A DNA stretch of 64,000 nucleotides from the NCBI RefSeq assembly GCF_964199965.1, contig NZ_CAXMZT010000001.1, forward strand, positions 186,001-250,000. The letters run 5' to 3'. The notes below the pieces were generated by a model. It ran no database searches. It was not told the DNA's origin and saw only the letters and a list, made by a program, of their open reading frames with translations. A program made the translations under genes and the position numbers. Numbering within the stretch: the stretch's first letter is position 1; each line of letters opens with the position of its first letter. This stretch comes from JAFIFT01 sp020051095 (GTDB lineage: Bacteria > Pseudomonadota > Gammaproteobacteria > Legionellales > Legionellaceae). Below, in pieces: positions 44,698-53,989 of the stretch.

Positions 44698-45819
44698 TTA
44701 TGCATCCTGCACTGTGGTGCTTTCATTTAATGAATCACGAAATAAGTGAATTTCTTGTTCAGCTAACTGCTCAATTAATTGATATCGAGTTGCCAGCTTA
44801 ATATCCTCAGGAACCCGTTGACCATGTGTTAAATAACTGACAGGCATTCCCGTTTCTATCAAAGCGGATAATATCCCACCGATTGCTTTACATTCATCTA
44901 ATTTGGTAATGACGCACTGATCAATGTTTTGCGTTTGATATTTTCGAATTGCGTCAATAATGACTTGATAATGGCTAGTAGCGGGAAGTGTTATGACGGT
45001 CGCAATGGAATGATGATGAATATTCAACGCATCCATTTGCACATGCATCCGTTCATCCGAGGGATTCATGCCCGCGGTGTCTATGAGAATTAATTTTTTA
45101 CCAGAAAGTTGTTTTATAACCCTTGTCAATGCGGTTTGGTCTTCGGCTTTGTACACATCGACGCCAAATATTTTACCATAAACAACCAATTGTTCTTGCG
45201 CAGCGATGCGATAAGTATCCATGGAAATTAGTCCTAAATTCTCAGCACCATAACGCAACACAAATCGCGCAGCTATTTTCGCTAACGTGGTTGTTTTTCC
45301 AACACCTGTTGGGCCAACAAAGGCATAAATACCGCCCTCTTCTATGCGGTGACCATCTTTAATCGTGATACATTTACTAATGGTATTTAATAGTTGTTGC
45401 CAGGCCTGGGCCTGAGTAACATGTGTTGGTATCGTCTCAATTAATTTAGCGGCCGATTCAAAACTCATCCCTAAATATGTCATGCGTTGCATAAGAACGG
45501 TCCGAAGGGGGTCGTTATTGGCACCGCCACGTAACTGAGCCTCTAACATACTTCTCAAAGTGACGATTTCTTCTCTCATATCATCTAATGAAGTAGCAGG
45601 CTTGGCACTCGAGGATTGCCGCGCTTCAGGCTCTGGTGCTGCACTTGCCACGGCAGCTTGTTGGGTGATCACTGACTCATCAAAATCAATGGCAGCGACA
45701 ACCTCCACACCATTTGCCACGGTATTACTCGATAATATCACTGCATCCGGTCCAAACGTTTGTTTTATTTGTTGCATAGCCGTCCTGGTATCAGGCGCGG
45801 TAAACCGTTTCAGTTTCAT
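44698..45819 (-). CDS. flhF: Flagellar placement GTPase FlhF
   Basis: A 373-residue SRP-like GTPase that sets the polar position of the flagellum. The N-terminal B domain (MKLKRFTAPDTRTAMQQI) is followed by a variable Ala-rich linker and the NG domain with P-loop GPTGVGKTT (169-177), DTYRIAAQEQL, DTAGM and TKLDE. It lies 12 nt downstream of flhA and just upstream of flhG, the standard order in polarly flagellated gammaproteobacteria. Confidence 0.95.
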   Translation of the reverse strand: MKLKRFTAPDTRTAMQQIKQTFGPDAVILSSNTVANGVEVVAAIDFDESVITQQAAVASAAPEPEARQSSSAKPATSLDDMREEIVTLRSMLEAQLRGGANNDPLRTVLMQRMTYLGMSFESAAKLIETIPTHVTQAQAWQQLLNTISKCITIKDGHRIEEGGIYAFVGPTGVGKTTTLAKIAARFVLRYGAENLGLISMDTYRIAAQEQLVVYGKIFGVDVYKAEDQTALTRVIKQLSGKKLILIDTAGMNPSDERMHVQMDALNIHHHSIATVITLPATSHYQVIIDAIRKYQTQNIDQCVITKLDECKAIGGILSALIETGMPVSYLTHGQRVPEDIKLATRYQLIEQLAEQEIHLFRDSLNESTTVQDA

Positions 45820-45831
45820 AAGCTACCCCAG

Positions 45832-47913
45832 TTAGCCAATTGTACCTATAATGCGTACTTGTTTATTATCAGGTATCTCCTGATAGGATAAGACATGTAT
45901 GTTGGGTGCGACGCTTAACACAAACTTCGATAAGAAAGAGCGTAATCCCGGTTGCACCACCAGTACCGTCGGTTCCCCTTTTGCCAGTTGTTGATTGGCA
46001 AAATTAGAAACCGATTGCTGGATACGGTCTGCAAGGCCTGGCTCAAAGCCTGCAGACTGACCCGTTGTACCTTGTAATGAGTTATGCAATATTTGTTCCA
46101 ATTCTGGTTTTAACGTTAAAATTGGCATTTCATCTTCAAACCCACAAATTCTTTGTGTTATCAACGGTGATAACGCAATTCTTACTTGGCTAATTAAATA
46201 ATCGCTTTCTTTATTATGATGACCGGCCTCTGCTAACGTTTCAAAAATCGTTCGTAAATCATTGATAGGTATCTTTTCGTTGAGCAACCCTTGTAATACT
46301 TTATTGACAGCCCCTAAGGATAAATTATCAGGCACAAGCTCTTTAATTAATTTTGGCGAATAGTTCGAAACTTTATCGAGTAATTGCTGTGTTTCCTCAT
46401 AACCGATTAACTTGGCTGCGTTATCTTTCAATATTTGACTGATATGGGTTGCGATGACAGTTGAGGCATCAACGACCGTATACCCATAAGCACTTGCGTC
46501 TTCTTTCTGAGATTCATCAATCCAAACAGCTTCAAGACCAAATGACGGATCTTTTGTTTCTATACCATTCAATTCGCCAAAAGTCTGTCCAGGATTTATG
46601 GCGAGCCATTTTTCCGGAAATACTTGCACCTCAGCCATCACAACGCCGGCAAGCGAGATACGATAATGGGAGGGCTGTAAATCCAAATTATCCCGTATAT
46701 GAACAGTTGGAACTAGAAAACCAAGCTCTTGGGATAGCTTTTTTCTCACCCCTTTAATTCTTGCCAGTAAAGGACCATTTTGCGATTGGTCGACAAGTGG
46801 AATCAACCGATAGCCTACTTCTAAACCAATCGTATCGACTTGGCTGACATCTTCCCAAGAAAGATCTTTTGATTTCATTGTTTCTTTGGTGGGTTTTTCA
46901 ACATCTTCTCCCTCCGCACTTTGTTTAGTTCGCAGTTGCTCATTTTGGTACATATACCAAGAAATAACACCGATTCCGATGGCAAGCGTCAAAAAGGCAA
47001 CGTGTGGCATACCGGGAATCATACCAATCGCACCTAAAATTGCCGCAGCAATCATCAATGACCGTGATCGACCAAATACTTGGTGGATAACAGCCTGCCC
47101 CATATTTTGTGCCCCGGACACTCGTGTTACCATAATCGCAGCGGCAGTCGATAATATTAAGGAAGGCACTTGCGCCACTAATCCGTCACCGATCGTCAAT
47201 AAAATGTAGTTATGACTTGCTTCGGCAAAGGATAAATTATGTTGGACAACGCCAATAATTAACCCACCAACGATATTGATGACTAAAATGATAATCCCCG
47301 CAATCGCATCGCCGCGAACAAACTTGCTAGCACCATCCATCGACCCGTAAAAATCGGCTTCCCTAGAGACTTCTTCTCGGCGAGATAGTGCTTGCTCTTG
47401 GTTTATAATTCCAGCGTTTAGATCCGCATCAATTGCCATTTGCTTTCCAGGGAGGGAATCCAAAGTAAAGCGTGCACTGACTTCCGACACCCGACCGGCA
47501 CCTTTGGTGACGACCACAAAATTGATGACCATTAAAATCAAAAATACAACCAAACCAACCGTGTAGTTTCCGCCAATGACGACCTCACCAAATGATTTAA
47601 TGACTTGACCAGCCGCGTCAGTACCAGTATGACCGTTCAGCAAAACAACCCGTGTTGAAGCCACATTCAGGGCCAGTCTTAACAAGGTTGCTAATAATAT
47701 CACCGTTGGAAAAACAGCAAATTCAAGCGGTCGTTCACTATAGACAACTGCCAACAAGACAATCATTGAGAAAGCAATGTTGAATGTAAAAAATATATCG
47801 AGTAAGAATGGGGGCAGAGGCAAGATCATCATACTAAGCATGATCACCAGCATAATTGGCGTTCCTAGTCCATGTTGAACCCACTGACGAAGGGTATTAA
47901 TAGCCGCATCCAT
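45832..47913 (-). CDS. flhA: Flagellar export gate protein FlhA
   Basis: A 693-residue type III export gate. Eight membrane helices in the first half include the conserved block VVTKGAGRVSEVSARFTLDS and GKQMAIDADLNAG (FHIPEP-type region). The soluble half (about 350-690) forms the cytoplasmic ring that receives chaperone-substrate complexes. It overlaps flhB by one base (position 47913). Confidence 0.97.
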   Translation of the reverse strand: MDAAINTLRQWVQHGLGTPIMLVIMLSMMILPLPPFLLDIFFTFNIAFSMIVLLAVVYSERPLEFAVFPTVILLATLLRLALNVASTRVVLLNGHTGTDAAGQVIKSFGEVVIGGNYTVGLVVFLILMVINFVVVTKGAGRVSEVSARFTLDSLPGKQMAIDADLNAGIINQEQALSRREEVSREADFYGSMDGASKFVRGDAIAGIIILVINIVGGLIIGVVQHNLSFAEASHNYILLTIGDGLVAQVPSLILSTAAAIMVTRVSGAQNMGQAVIHQVFGRSRSLMIAAAILGAIGMIPGMPHVAFLTLAIGIGVISWYMYQNEQLRTKQSAEGEDVEKPTKETMKSKDLSWEDVSQVDTIGLEVGYRLIPLVDQSQNGPLLARIKGVRKKLSQELGFLVPTVHIRDNLDLQPSHYRISLAGVVMAEVQVFPEKWLAINPGQTFGELNGIETKDPSFGLEAVWIDESQKEDASAYGYTVVDASTVIATHISQILKDNAAKLIGYEETQQLLDKVSNYSPKLIKELVPDNLSLGAVNKVLQGLLNEKIPINDLRTIFETLAEAGHHNKESDYLISQVRIALSPLITQRICGFEDEMPILTLKPELEQILHNSLQGTTGQSAGFEPGLADRIQQSVSNFANQQLAKGEPTVLVVQPGLRSFLSKFVLSVAPNIHVLSYQEIPDNKQVRIIGTIG

Positions 47914-49058
47914 TAGTCAGCCTCCTTGGCATCTTGTTTGAGATGATCGGGTATGGGTAGGTCCTTTAATCTATCAGGAATTTCATCTTCCGTCACCTCT
48001 TTACCCACTTGTAAAATATATGCAAGAACCTGTGCCACAGCCATATATAGCCCATGCGGAATCTCTTCATCGATATCCGTTGAAAAATAGATAGCTCTTG
48101 CTAAGTTTGGAATTCTTAGAAGGGGGACTTCATGTTCTTTGGCAATTTTTCCAATTTGTAAGGCCATCATGTCTTTACCTTTAGCCACGATGTAAGGGGC
48201 TCTATCCCCCTCTTGATCATATCGAATCGCAATCGCATAATGGGTTGGGTTTGTGAGTACCACCGTCGCTTTCGGTACTTCGCTCATCATTCTTCGTTGG
48301 GCAATGGCTTGTTGAGTACGGCGTATTTGCGCTTTAACCTCTGGCTTTCCTTCTGTTTCCTTAAACTCATCCTTCATTTCTTGTTTGGTCATTTTTAATT
48401 GCTTTTGATGTTCATATATCTGAAACGGAACATCAATGGCTGCAATAATAATGATGCTGCTAGCTATCATAATGAACGATTGAAGGACAGTGATTAGGCC
48501 TTTTGAAATAGCTGATTCAATTGACATACCCGCTAGAGCCATAAACTCAGCCAATTGATAGTTTAAAACCAAAATTGCAACTGTCGCGATAATTACAAAT
48601 TTTGCCAATGCTTTGGCTAATTCCATGAAACCTTTGAGTGAGATCATTCGCTTAAATCCTTTAATAGGATTCATGCGAGAAGCTTGTGGCTTAAGTGATT
48701 CCGTACTAAAAACCCAGCCACCCATCATAATAGGTGCGATGAGTGATAATATGAAAATGACAATCAATATCGGTAAAACTGCAATTAACCCAGTTTTTAC
48801 AACGGAGGATAATAAGTTAATCGTATGATAGGGGGTTTTAATGTCATCAGGGACAAATGAAAAGGCTTGTCTCATCATACTTTCTAACTGACTGCCAAGA
48901 TAGTCAGAGCTGACCCAAAAGCCGATACCAGCAAATGTCAGGATAATTAAAGCATTGAAATCTTTTGAACGAGCCACCTGCCCTTTCTCTCGCGCCTCTT
49001 TTAGGCGCTTGGGAGAGGGCTGTTCGGTTTTTTCTTGTGATAGATCTTCTTCAGCCAT
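47913..49058 (-). CDS. flhB: Flagellar export switch protein FlhB
   Basis: A 381-residue export component. The N-terminal EEDLSQEKTEQPSPKRL is typical, then four membrane helices, then the autocleavage site NPTH (270-273 in VVLTNPTHYAIAIRY). Cleavage after the Asn switches export from rod-hook to filament substrates. It overlaps both fliR and flhA by single bases. Confidence 0.97.
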   Translation of the reverse strand: MAEEDLSQEKTEQPSPKRLKEAREKGQVARSKDFNALIILTFAGIGFWVSSDYLGSQLESMMRQAFSFVPDDIKTPYHTINLLSSVVKTGLIAVLPILIVIFILSLIAPIMMGGWVFSTESLKPQASRMNPIKGFKRMISLKGFMELAKALAKFVIIATVAILVLNYQLAEFMALAGMSIESAISKGLITVLQSFIMIASSIIIIAAIDVPFQIYEHQKQLKMTKQEMKDEFKETEGKPEVKAQIRRTQQAIAQRRMMSEVPKATVVLTNPTHYAIAIRYDQEGDRAPYIVAKGKDMMALQIGKIAKEHEVPLLRIPNLARAIYFSTDIDEEIPHGLYMAVAQVLAYILQVGKEVTEDEIPDRLKDLPIPDHLKQDAKEAD

Positions 49059-49828
49059 TATTGAAACATCCCATAGATTGTGTTCATCCCTATTTCTAAC
49101 GACTGCTCAATTTGTTGGCTCAACCCCGGCAATCCAAACCGAATAATAATAATTCCCATTAATAGCGTGATAGGAAAGCCGATGGAAAAAATATTTAATT
49201 GTGGTGCTACTTTGGTCATTATTCCAAACGTTAAGCTAACAATTAACATCGATAATATCGCTGGCAAGGCTACTAATACTCCTTGTTTAAACATCCAGCC
49301 AGACATTTTTATCAATGCTAATATCGAATCAAAATGCCAAACGTTGTGACCTAAAGGTAATTGCTGAAAGCTATCCATTAAAGCACCAATTACGGCAATA
49401 TGCCCGTTTAATGCCAGAAATATTAACGATACAATAAATAAGTATAATTGCCCCAACAAAGGAACACTGGCACGACTCGTGGGATCGATCATCGTTGCAA
49501 AGCCTAATCCAGCCTGTAGCGCAACAATTTGACCCGCCAAAATAAAGACTTGAAAGACAATCTGTAATGCAAATCCCATCGCAACACCCAACAACAATTC
49601 TTGGATAGCAATTAAAATATACGTCCCATTGAAATTTAAAAAGCTCATCGATGGCGAAATCAAGGGCGCACAAACAAATGCGATCGTTAATGCAAATATT
49701 GCTCGAACTCTTCCTGGTACCATGGAAGATGAAATTAACGGTATCGACAAAAATAGGCCGCTTATTCGAGCCAGAGGCCATATTAATTGGCTATAGTATT
49801 GAATGAATAAAGGGTAGTCGATTGTCAT
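49058..49828 (-). CDS. fliR: Flagellar export protein FliR
   Basis: This 256-residue integral membrane protein belongs to the FliR/SctT family, with about six helices and the motifs RISGLFLSIPLIS near the N-terminus and ALQAGLGFATMIDPTSRA in the middle. Together with FliP and FliQ it forms the export channel. It starts 1 nt after the fliQ stop. Confidence 0.95.
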   Translation of the reverse strand: MTIDYPLFIQYYSQLIWPLARISGLFLSIPLISSSMVPGRVRAIFALTIAFVCAPLISPSMSFLNFNGTYILIAIQELLLGVAMGFALQIVFQVFILAGQIVALQAGLGFATMIDPTSRASVPLLGQLYLFIVSLIFLALNGHIAVIGALMDSFQQLPLGHNVWHFDSILALIKMSGWMFKQGVLVALPAILSMLIVSLTFGIMTKVAPQLNIFSIGFPITLLMGIIIIRFGLPGLSQQIEQSLEIGMNTIYGMFQ

Positions 49829-49829
49829 C

Positions 49830-50099
49830 TTAACCTATTAAATAAGGAATACTATTGATTAAAGAGTCCGTATAATTAACCATCGTTTTTAATAACCATG
49901 GCCCTGCGAAAATGAGTGTTAAAAAGGTTACGAGTAATTTTGGGATGAAACTTAAGCTCATTTCATTAATTTGGGTTGCTGCTTGAAACATTGCCACCAG
50001 CAAACCAACAATTAAGCCAGGCAATACTAATACCGCTAACATTAAAATAATGACATAAACACTTTCACTAAACAGAGAAACAACAGTTGATGGTGTCAT
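49830..50099 (-). CDS. fliQ: Flagellar export protein FliQ
   Basis: The 89-residue protein has two membrane helices and typical FliQ sequence (VLVLPGLIVGLLVAMFQAAT and QINEMSLSFIPKLL). It contributes four subunits to the FliP5Q4R1 gate. The gene lies between fliP and fliR with a 16-nt gap to fliP. Confidence 0.95.
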   Translation of the reverse strand: MTPSTVVSLFSESVYVIILMLAVLVLPGLIVGLLVAMFQAATQINEMSLSFIPKLLVTFLTLIFAGPWLLKTMVNYTDSLINSIPYLIG

Positions 50100-50115
50100 T
50101 GCAATCTCCTTATAG

Positions 50116-50862
50116 TTAGCTCATGGCAAAACTTGATGCTAATGAACCAAGGACTAATGTCCACCCATCAACCATGACAAACAACATGATTTTAAAAGGT
50201 AGCGAAATAATCAGCGGAGACAACATCATCATACCCATGGCAACAAGAACACTGGCAACGATTAAATCAATGACCAAAAAAGGCAGAAATAAAATAAAGC
50301 CTATTTCAAAAGCTGTTTTCAATTCACTGGTAATAAAGGCAGGTATTATCAATGTGATGGGTATGTCATCTAGGCTTTTATAGGAGGTTTTATTAAAGCG
50401 TTCAAAAAGCGCTAGGTCGTTTTTCCTCGTTTGATTTAACATAAATTGTCTAAAAGGCTTCTGAGCGTTGTTCATTGCATCAGAAAAGTTAACTTTGTCC
50501 TGGATATAGGGTTGTATGGCTGTATTATTGACTTCTGTTAGCACCGGTGACATGACAAAAAAAGTAAGAAACAAAGAAAGGCCAATTAAAATTTGATTGG
50601 TTGGTGTTTGAGCCATCCCTATCGCCTGTCGAAGAATTGACAGTACGATCATAATTCGAGTAAAAGAGGTTAAAGCGAGCAACAACCCAGGTAAAACACT
50701 TAACAGTGTCATGAAAGCGATAATTTGCAAATTGATGCTATAGGTTTGACCACCGGAGGGCATATTGTTGACAGCTAGGGCTGGCAATGTTAATTGTGCT
50801 GCGCTGGCAACTGAAGGTACCAACATAAACGCCAAACATATTAAAACAAACAATCGTCTCAT
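50116..50862 (-). CDS. fliP: Flagellar export protein FliP
   Basis: A 248-residue protein with a cleavable signal peptide (ending SVASA) and four membrane helices. FliP motifs are LLALTSFTRIMIVLSILRQA, GLSLFLTFFVMSPV and the C-terminal MMMLSPLIISLPFKIMLFV. It forms the core of the export channel. Its start overlaps fliO (ATGA). Confidence 0.96.
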   Translation of the reverse strand: MRRLFVLICLAFMLVPSVASAAQLTLPALAVNNMPSGGQTYSINLQIIAFMTLLSVLPGLLLALTSFTRIMIVLSILRQAIGMAQTPTNQILIGLSLFLTFFVMSPVLTEVNNTAIQPYIQDKVNFSDAMNNAQKPFRQFMLNQTRKNDLALFERFNKTSYKSLDDIPITLIIPAFITSELKTAFEIGFILFLPFLVIDLIVASVLVAMGMMMLSPLIISLPFKIMLFVMVDGWTLVLGSLASSFAMS

Positions 50863-51263
50863 GATTTGCCTCCCTTCGCAGCATTAAAGATATTTGCGAA
50901 TGAGGACTTTTGGGAGCGCTCTAATGATTCAGGCTTTTCTGTCCCAAAATCATAGACCAGTGAAACACTTCCTTGAGCAACACCTAGTAGTAGAAAACGA
51001 CCATTCACTTCAACCATCATAAGCTTTTCCCTGCCGCCTAAAGATAGGCCGGTTAATAATTTAATCGTGGAATTGCTGGCAAACCCAGCTGTTTGAACTC
51101 TTTTCAATATCCAGCTTAACAGGAAAATAACAACAATCACAAATCCCAACCCAATCATCATGCGCAGCCACTCTGCACCGCTAACATGGCCACCCACGTC
51201 GGGGGCTTTGGCTGCAAAGGTGAGAGTAGGAATAAATACTAGTATTAAGATGATTTTTTTCAT
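50859..51263 (-). CDS. fliO: Flagellar assembly protein FliO
   Basis: This 134-residue protein has a hydrophobic N-terminus (probable signal), one membrane helix at about 32-50 (EWLRMMIGLGFVIVVIFLL) and a small cytoplasmic domain with KLLTGLSLGGREKLMMVEVNGRFLLLGV-type sequence. It assists assembly of the FliP ring. The start overlaps the stop of fliN by one base. Confidence 0.92.
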   Translation of the reverse strand: MKKIILILVFIPTLTFAAKAPDVGGHVSGAEWLRMMIGLGFVIVVIFLLSWILKRVQTAGFASNSTIKLLTGLSLGGREKLMMVEVNGRFLLLGVAQGSVSLVYDFGTEKPESLERSQKSSFANIFNAAKGGKS

Positions 51264-51589
51264 TATTGTAGCCGCTTAATTCGCTCAGACTTACTAACAA
51301 TATCCGTTAAGCGTACGCCAAACTTATCATTGACCACAACAACCTCTCCATGGGCAACCAATGTTCCATTTACTAAAACATCTAAAGGTTCGCCTGCCAA
51401 CCTATCTAATGCAACAATCCCACCTTGGTTGAGCTGCAATAGATTACGAATTGTCATCCTGGTTCGACCTATCTCTACTGTTATTGCCACAGGAATATCA
51501 AGAATCATTTCCATCTTTTCTGCATCACCTGCAAGATTCTCACCAGTTTCTTTTTTAGCTGTTTGTTCTACTGGTTCATTATCAGACAT
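51263..51589 (-). CDS. fliN: Flagellar switch protein FliN
   Basis: A 108-residue C-ring protein, mostly the SpoA domain: LDIPVAITVEIGRT, then IVALDRLAGEPLDVLVNG and GVRLTDIVS. It takes part in torque generation and directional switching. The ATG at 51589 (MSDNEP) follows a GGAG site 8 nt upstream. A GTG two codons earlier is too close to that site. Confidence 0.96.
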   Translation of the reverse strand: MSDNEPVEQTAKKETGENLAGDAEKMEMILDIPVAITVEIGRTRMTIRNLLQLNQGGIVALDRLAGEPLDVLVNGTLVAHGEVVVVNDKFGVRLTDIVSKSERIKRLQ

Positions 51590-51599
51590 GATCACTCTC

Positions 51600-52721
51600 C
51601 TAATAGGTTATTTTTTTTACAATTTTAACAGCCCTTTTATCATCAACCACACCCATTTCAGCTTCAAAACAAGGGATATTTTCAATATCAAGCGTTAGCC
51701 TATCTCGCTTCTCTAGGGGAACAAAATCACCTTCCTGCCACTTTAAAACGCGTCGCAACGTGCTTTTGGACCTTGCAATATGGGCTCCTACCGGTAAGTT
51801 AACATCCATCAATTCTTCTTTTAACGAATTAATCCAGTTGGGGTCAATTTCATCATCAGGCCTTGCGGCACCTAATTCTAACTGTTGTTTAAGGGGCTCT
51901 ACCATTAAATAAGGGACAACAAACGAGAAAAAGCCTTTCTCCTCACCAAACGTCACATTAAATTTACTGACTAATAGCACTTCGTTCGGTTCAGCAATGT
52001 GCAGTAACTGAGGGTTGGTTTCATCGGCAGCTTTTACGACTTTGAGTTGAACGATCGGTGCCCACGCTTGTTCGATGTTTTTTTGTAACTTTTCAAGAAC
52101 AATATCCATCACCCGCATTTCTGTTGCAGTAAAATCATTACGGTTTTTATCCGATTGAAAATGGGTATTCCCACCGAAATAATAATCCACTAAATCGTAG
52201 ATAAACACCTTATCGAAACAAAATATAGCCTTCCCTTTTAATGGCTTAATAAGATGCACTGCTAAATAGGTTGGGTTTGGTAAAGAGGATAAGTATTCGC
52301 GATGTTTAATAAATTGAAGCGGCTCCTGCTCAACTTGTAGTTCTTTAGCCATGAGTTGGTAGATATCAGTATTAAAGTATCGAACAGCCCTGTCATAGAT
52401 TTTATCAAGAACTGGCAGCTCGCCTCGTACACTTCTTTCTTGGTTGGCAAAGTTGACGACTCGAATAACATCTTCTTGACGTTTGCGTTGGATGGCAGCC
52501 AGCTCACTCTGGCTTTCTTCCTTCGCGGGTTTTTGAGAGCTATCGTCAGAAGAAGTGTCTTTGCTACTTGTGACTAGGGGCTCAGGTTCCGAACTGGTAG
52601 AATTATCTCCTTGTTCTTCATTCGTCTCGTCATCTGGCCCCACAGAATGCAATAGCGCATCAATTTCTTCTTGCGAAAGAACGTCTTTATCCTTTTCTTT
52701 TTCTTGTTTTTCGTCGCTCAT
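51600..52721 (-). CDS. fliM: Flagellar switch protein FliM
   Basis: The 373-residue rotor switch protein begins the operon. Its N-terminus carries the CheY-binding type motif VLSQEEIDALL (about 14-24), followed by an unusually long Ser/Glu-rich acidic linker (about residues 25-70), the middle domain and a C-terminal SpoA domain (DVNLPVGAHIARSK). An AAAGG site precedes the ATG and a sigma-54 promoter lies 42 bp upstream. Confidence 0.96.
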   Translation of the reverse strand: MSDEKQEKEKDKDVLSQEEIDALLHSVGPDDETNEEQGDNSTSSEPEPLVTSSKDTSSDDSSQKPAKEESQSELAAIQRKRQEDVIRVVNFANQERSVRGELPVLDKIYDRAVRYFNTDIYQLMAKELQVEQEPLQFIKHREYLSSLPNPTYLAVHLIKPLKGKAIFCFDKVFIYDLVDYYFGGNTHFQSDKNRNDFTATEMRVMDIVLEKLQKNIEQAWAPIVQLKVVKAADETNPQLLHIAEPNEVLLVSKFNVTFGEEKGFFSFVVPYLMVEPLKQQLELGAARPDDEIDPNWINSLKEELMDVNLPVGAHIARSKSTLRRVLKWQEGDFVPLEKRDRLTLDIENIPCFEAEMGVVDDKRAVKIVKKITY

Positions 52722-52762
52722 AAACCTTTTTTGCCTGCAAGATAATTGAGATAGTGATAGTC

Positions 52763-52780
52763 ATGCAAGCTTTGTGCCAA
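52763..52780 (-). promoter_or_regulatory. Sigma-54 promoter of the flagellar operon
   Basis: The minus strand reads TTGGCACAAAGCTTGCAT, an almost exact match to the sigma-54 consensus TGGCAC-N5-TTGCA, with GG (-24) and GC (-12) correctly spaced. Transcription would start near 52753, about 30 nt before fliM. RpoN with FleQ drives the same class of genes in Legionella and Pseudomonas. No FleQ site was assigned. Confidence 0.88.
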
Positions 52781-52876
52781 ATTACATACCCTTTGGTTTG
52801 ATTATAATGTTCTATGGGACTAACAAACGGTCGTCACTTTGCAAGGGTTAGGAAGATTTCAGCTAGACATCGATTT

Positions 52877-53107
52877 CTAGAATTTACCAAACTCTTGTTT
52901 ACAGACTTTCTCTATATCCGCTTTGCATTTCTCCTCGCAATTTCTATCGGGAGAATTCATACAAATCACATTGAGACAATCTGTTGACCGCCATTTGATA
53001 CAGTCTGGCACATTGTTATATTGTTGACCAATTAAGCGCGTGGGCCTTTCCTGTGCATAACAATTGGCTGACAGTACTAAACTCAGCATAACGAGAAACC
53101 CTTTCAT
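52877..53107 (-). CDS. Small Cys-rich exported protein
   Basis: A 76-residue protein with a signal peptide (about 1-18, ending in CYAQ; the Cys is probably just before the cleavage site rather than a lipobox). The mature part has six cysteines in a C-x7-C-x4-C-x8-C-x3-C-x7-C arrangement, enough for three disulfides. I do not recognise the family. AAAGGA precedes the ATG. It is divergent from the outer-membrane protein gene. Possible roles include a periplasmic folding or host-interaction factor; nothing proves either. Confidence 0.72.
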   Translation of the reverse strand: MKGFLVMLSLVLSANCYAQERPTRLIGQQYNNVPDCIKWRSTDCLNVICMNSPDRNCEEKCKADIEKVCKQEFGKF

Positions 53108-53138
53108 AACCTATCCTTTATCCGGTTTGTAAATTTAT

Positions 53139-53147
53139 TATAGCAAT
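53139..53147 (-). promoter_or_regulatory. Extended -10 promoter for the Cys-rich protein
   Basis: The minus strand reads TGCTATAAT, a perfect -10 preceded by the TGn extension, 32 bp upstream of the ATG. There is no good -35 at the normal spacing, consistent with an extended -10 promoter. Confidence 0.45.
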
Positions 53148-53150
53148 ATT

Positions 53151-53179
53151 GTCATATCAGTGCGCTTTGGGTAAGATAA
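53151..53179 (+). promoter_or_regulatory. Promoter of the outer-membrane protein gene
   Basis: TTGTCA (53151-53156), 17 nt, then TAAGAT (53174-53179) give a plausible sigma-70 promoter with start near 53186 and a 20-nt leader containing an AAGGGA ribosome site. Confidence 0.55.
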
Positions 53180-53205
53180 CATAATATTTATAAAAAGGGA
53201 TTTTC

Positions 53206-53985
53206 ATGATTCGTAAATTAGTAACCTCATCCATTTTATCTTTGTTATTTGCCAGTAGCACTCAAGCTGGATGTTTAGCTTGTGACGATGGCCTAATTGG
53301 ACCAAACGATGAATTTCCCATTGTCTGGACAAAAGTAATTACGGTTAGTGGTGGTCCTGGCTGGACAAAAGCGGGTGATACGCAGATGCAATATAGCACC
53401 AGCACCCCGATTCCGCTTTTCAACAATTACATTGCCAATAAAAAATGGAACACACTCGGTGAAGGCGAATTATATTTTGCTTTACAACATATTTTAACAA
53501 ATTATATGACAGGCCGTTTCGGAATCGCAGCGGCCGGATCGTCACAAGCCAAATTGCAAGGGACAGTCATACCATCACCCAGTGCAACAGTGCAACCCTA
53601 TACATACTCATATCGTATTACCCATGGCCGTGTTGGATTAAAAGGCATGCTGTTGTTCGGTGCCCAAAATCAAACTTTCATGCCTTATATTATGGGTTCT
53701 TTTGGTCTGGGAATGAATTCCTCGCATCAATATAAGGAAACCCAGATACCACAAATGCCAACCTTCCGCTCCAACACCACCACAGCTGCATTTGCCTACA
53801 CCCTCGGTGGCGGTTTAGAAGCAGCATTTAACCAAAATTGGCATGGCGGCATTGGCTATCAATTTGCCGATTGGGGTAAAAGCAATCTTGATAGCATCGG
53901 TGGTCAACCATATGACGAAGGATTGCGGCTAGCGCGATTGTATACGCATGTATTACAATTTAGCTTGACTTATATCTGCTCTTAA
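53206..53985 (+). CDS. Outer-membrane beta-barrel protein
   Basis: The 259-residue protein has a signal peptide (about 1-21, ending TQAG). The mature part has alternating hydrophobic/polar strands rich in Gly, Thr and Tyr. Segments such as GRVGLKGMLLFG, MPYIMGSFGLGMNS and YTLGGGLEAAFNQNWHGGIGYQFADW match the OmpW/OmpA-like small-barrel pattern. The last strand (LQFSLTY) is followed by ICS rather than ending in an aromatic residue. Two early cysteines (CLAC) may form a disulfide. This resembles a family of paralogous outer-membrane proteins common in Legionella. Function unknown. Confidence 0.8.
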   Translation: MIRKLVTSSILSLLFASSTQAGCLACDDGLIGPNDEFPIVWTKVITVSGGPGWTKAGDTQMQYSTSTPIPLFNNYIANKKWNTLGEGELYFALQHILTNYMTGRFGIAAAGSSQAKLQGTVIPSPSATVQPYTYSYRITHGRVGLKGMLLFGAQNQTFMPYIMGSFGLGMNSSHQYKETQIPQMPTFRSNTTTAAFAYTLGGGLEAAFNQNWHGGIGYQFADWGKSNLDSIGGQPYDEGLRLARLYTHVLQFSLTYICS

Positions 53986-53989
53986 ACAA

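Noticed and set aside
44386..44730. Plus-strand ORF of 114 codons inside flhG
   Set aside because: It is antisense to a well-supported gene and its composition is that of a frame shadow.
49371..49781. Minus-strand ORF of 136 codons with many Cys inside fliR
   Set aside because: It is an alternative frame of fliR on the same strand with unnatural Cys and Ile content.
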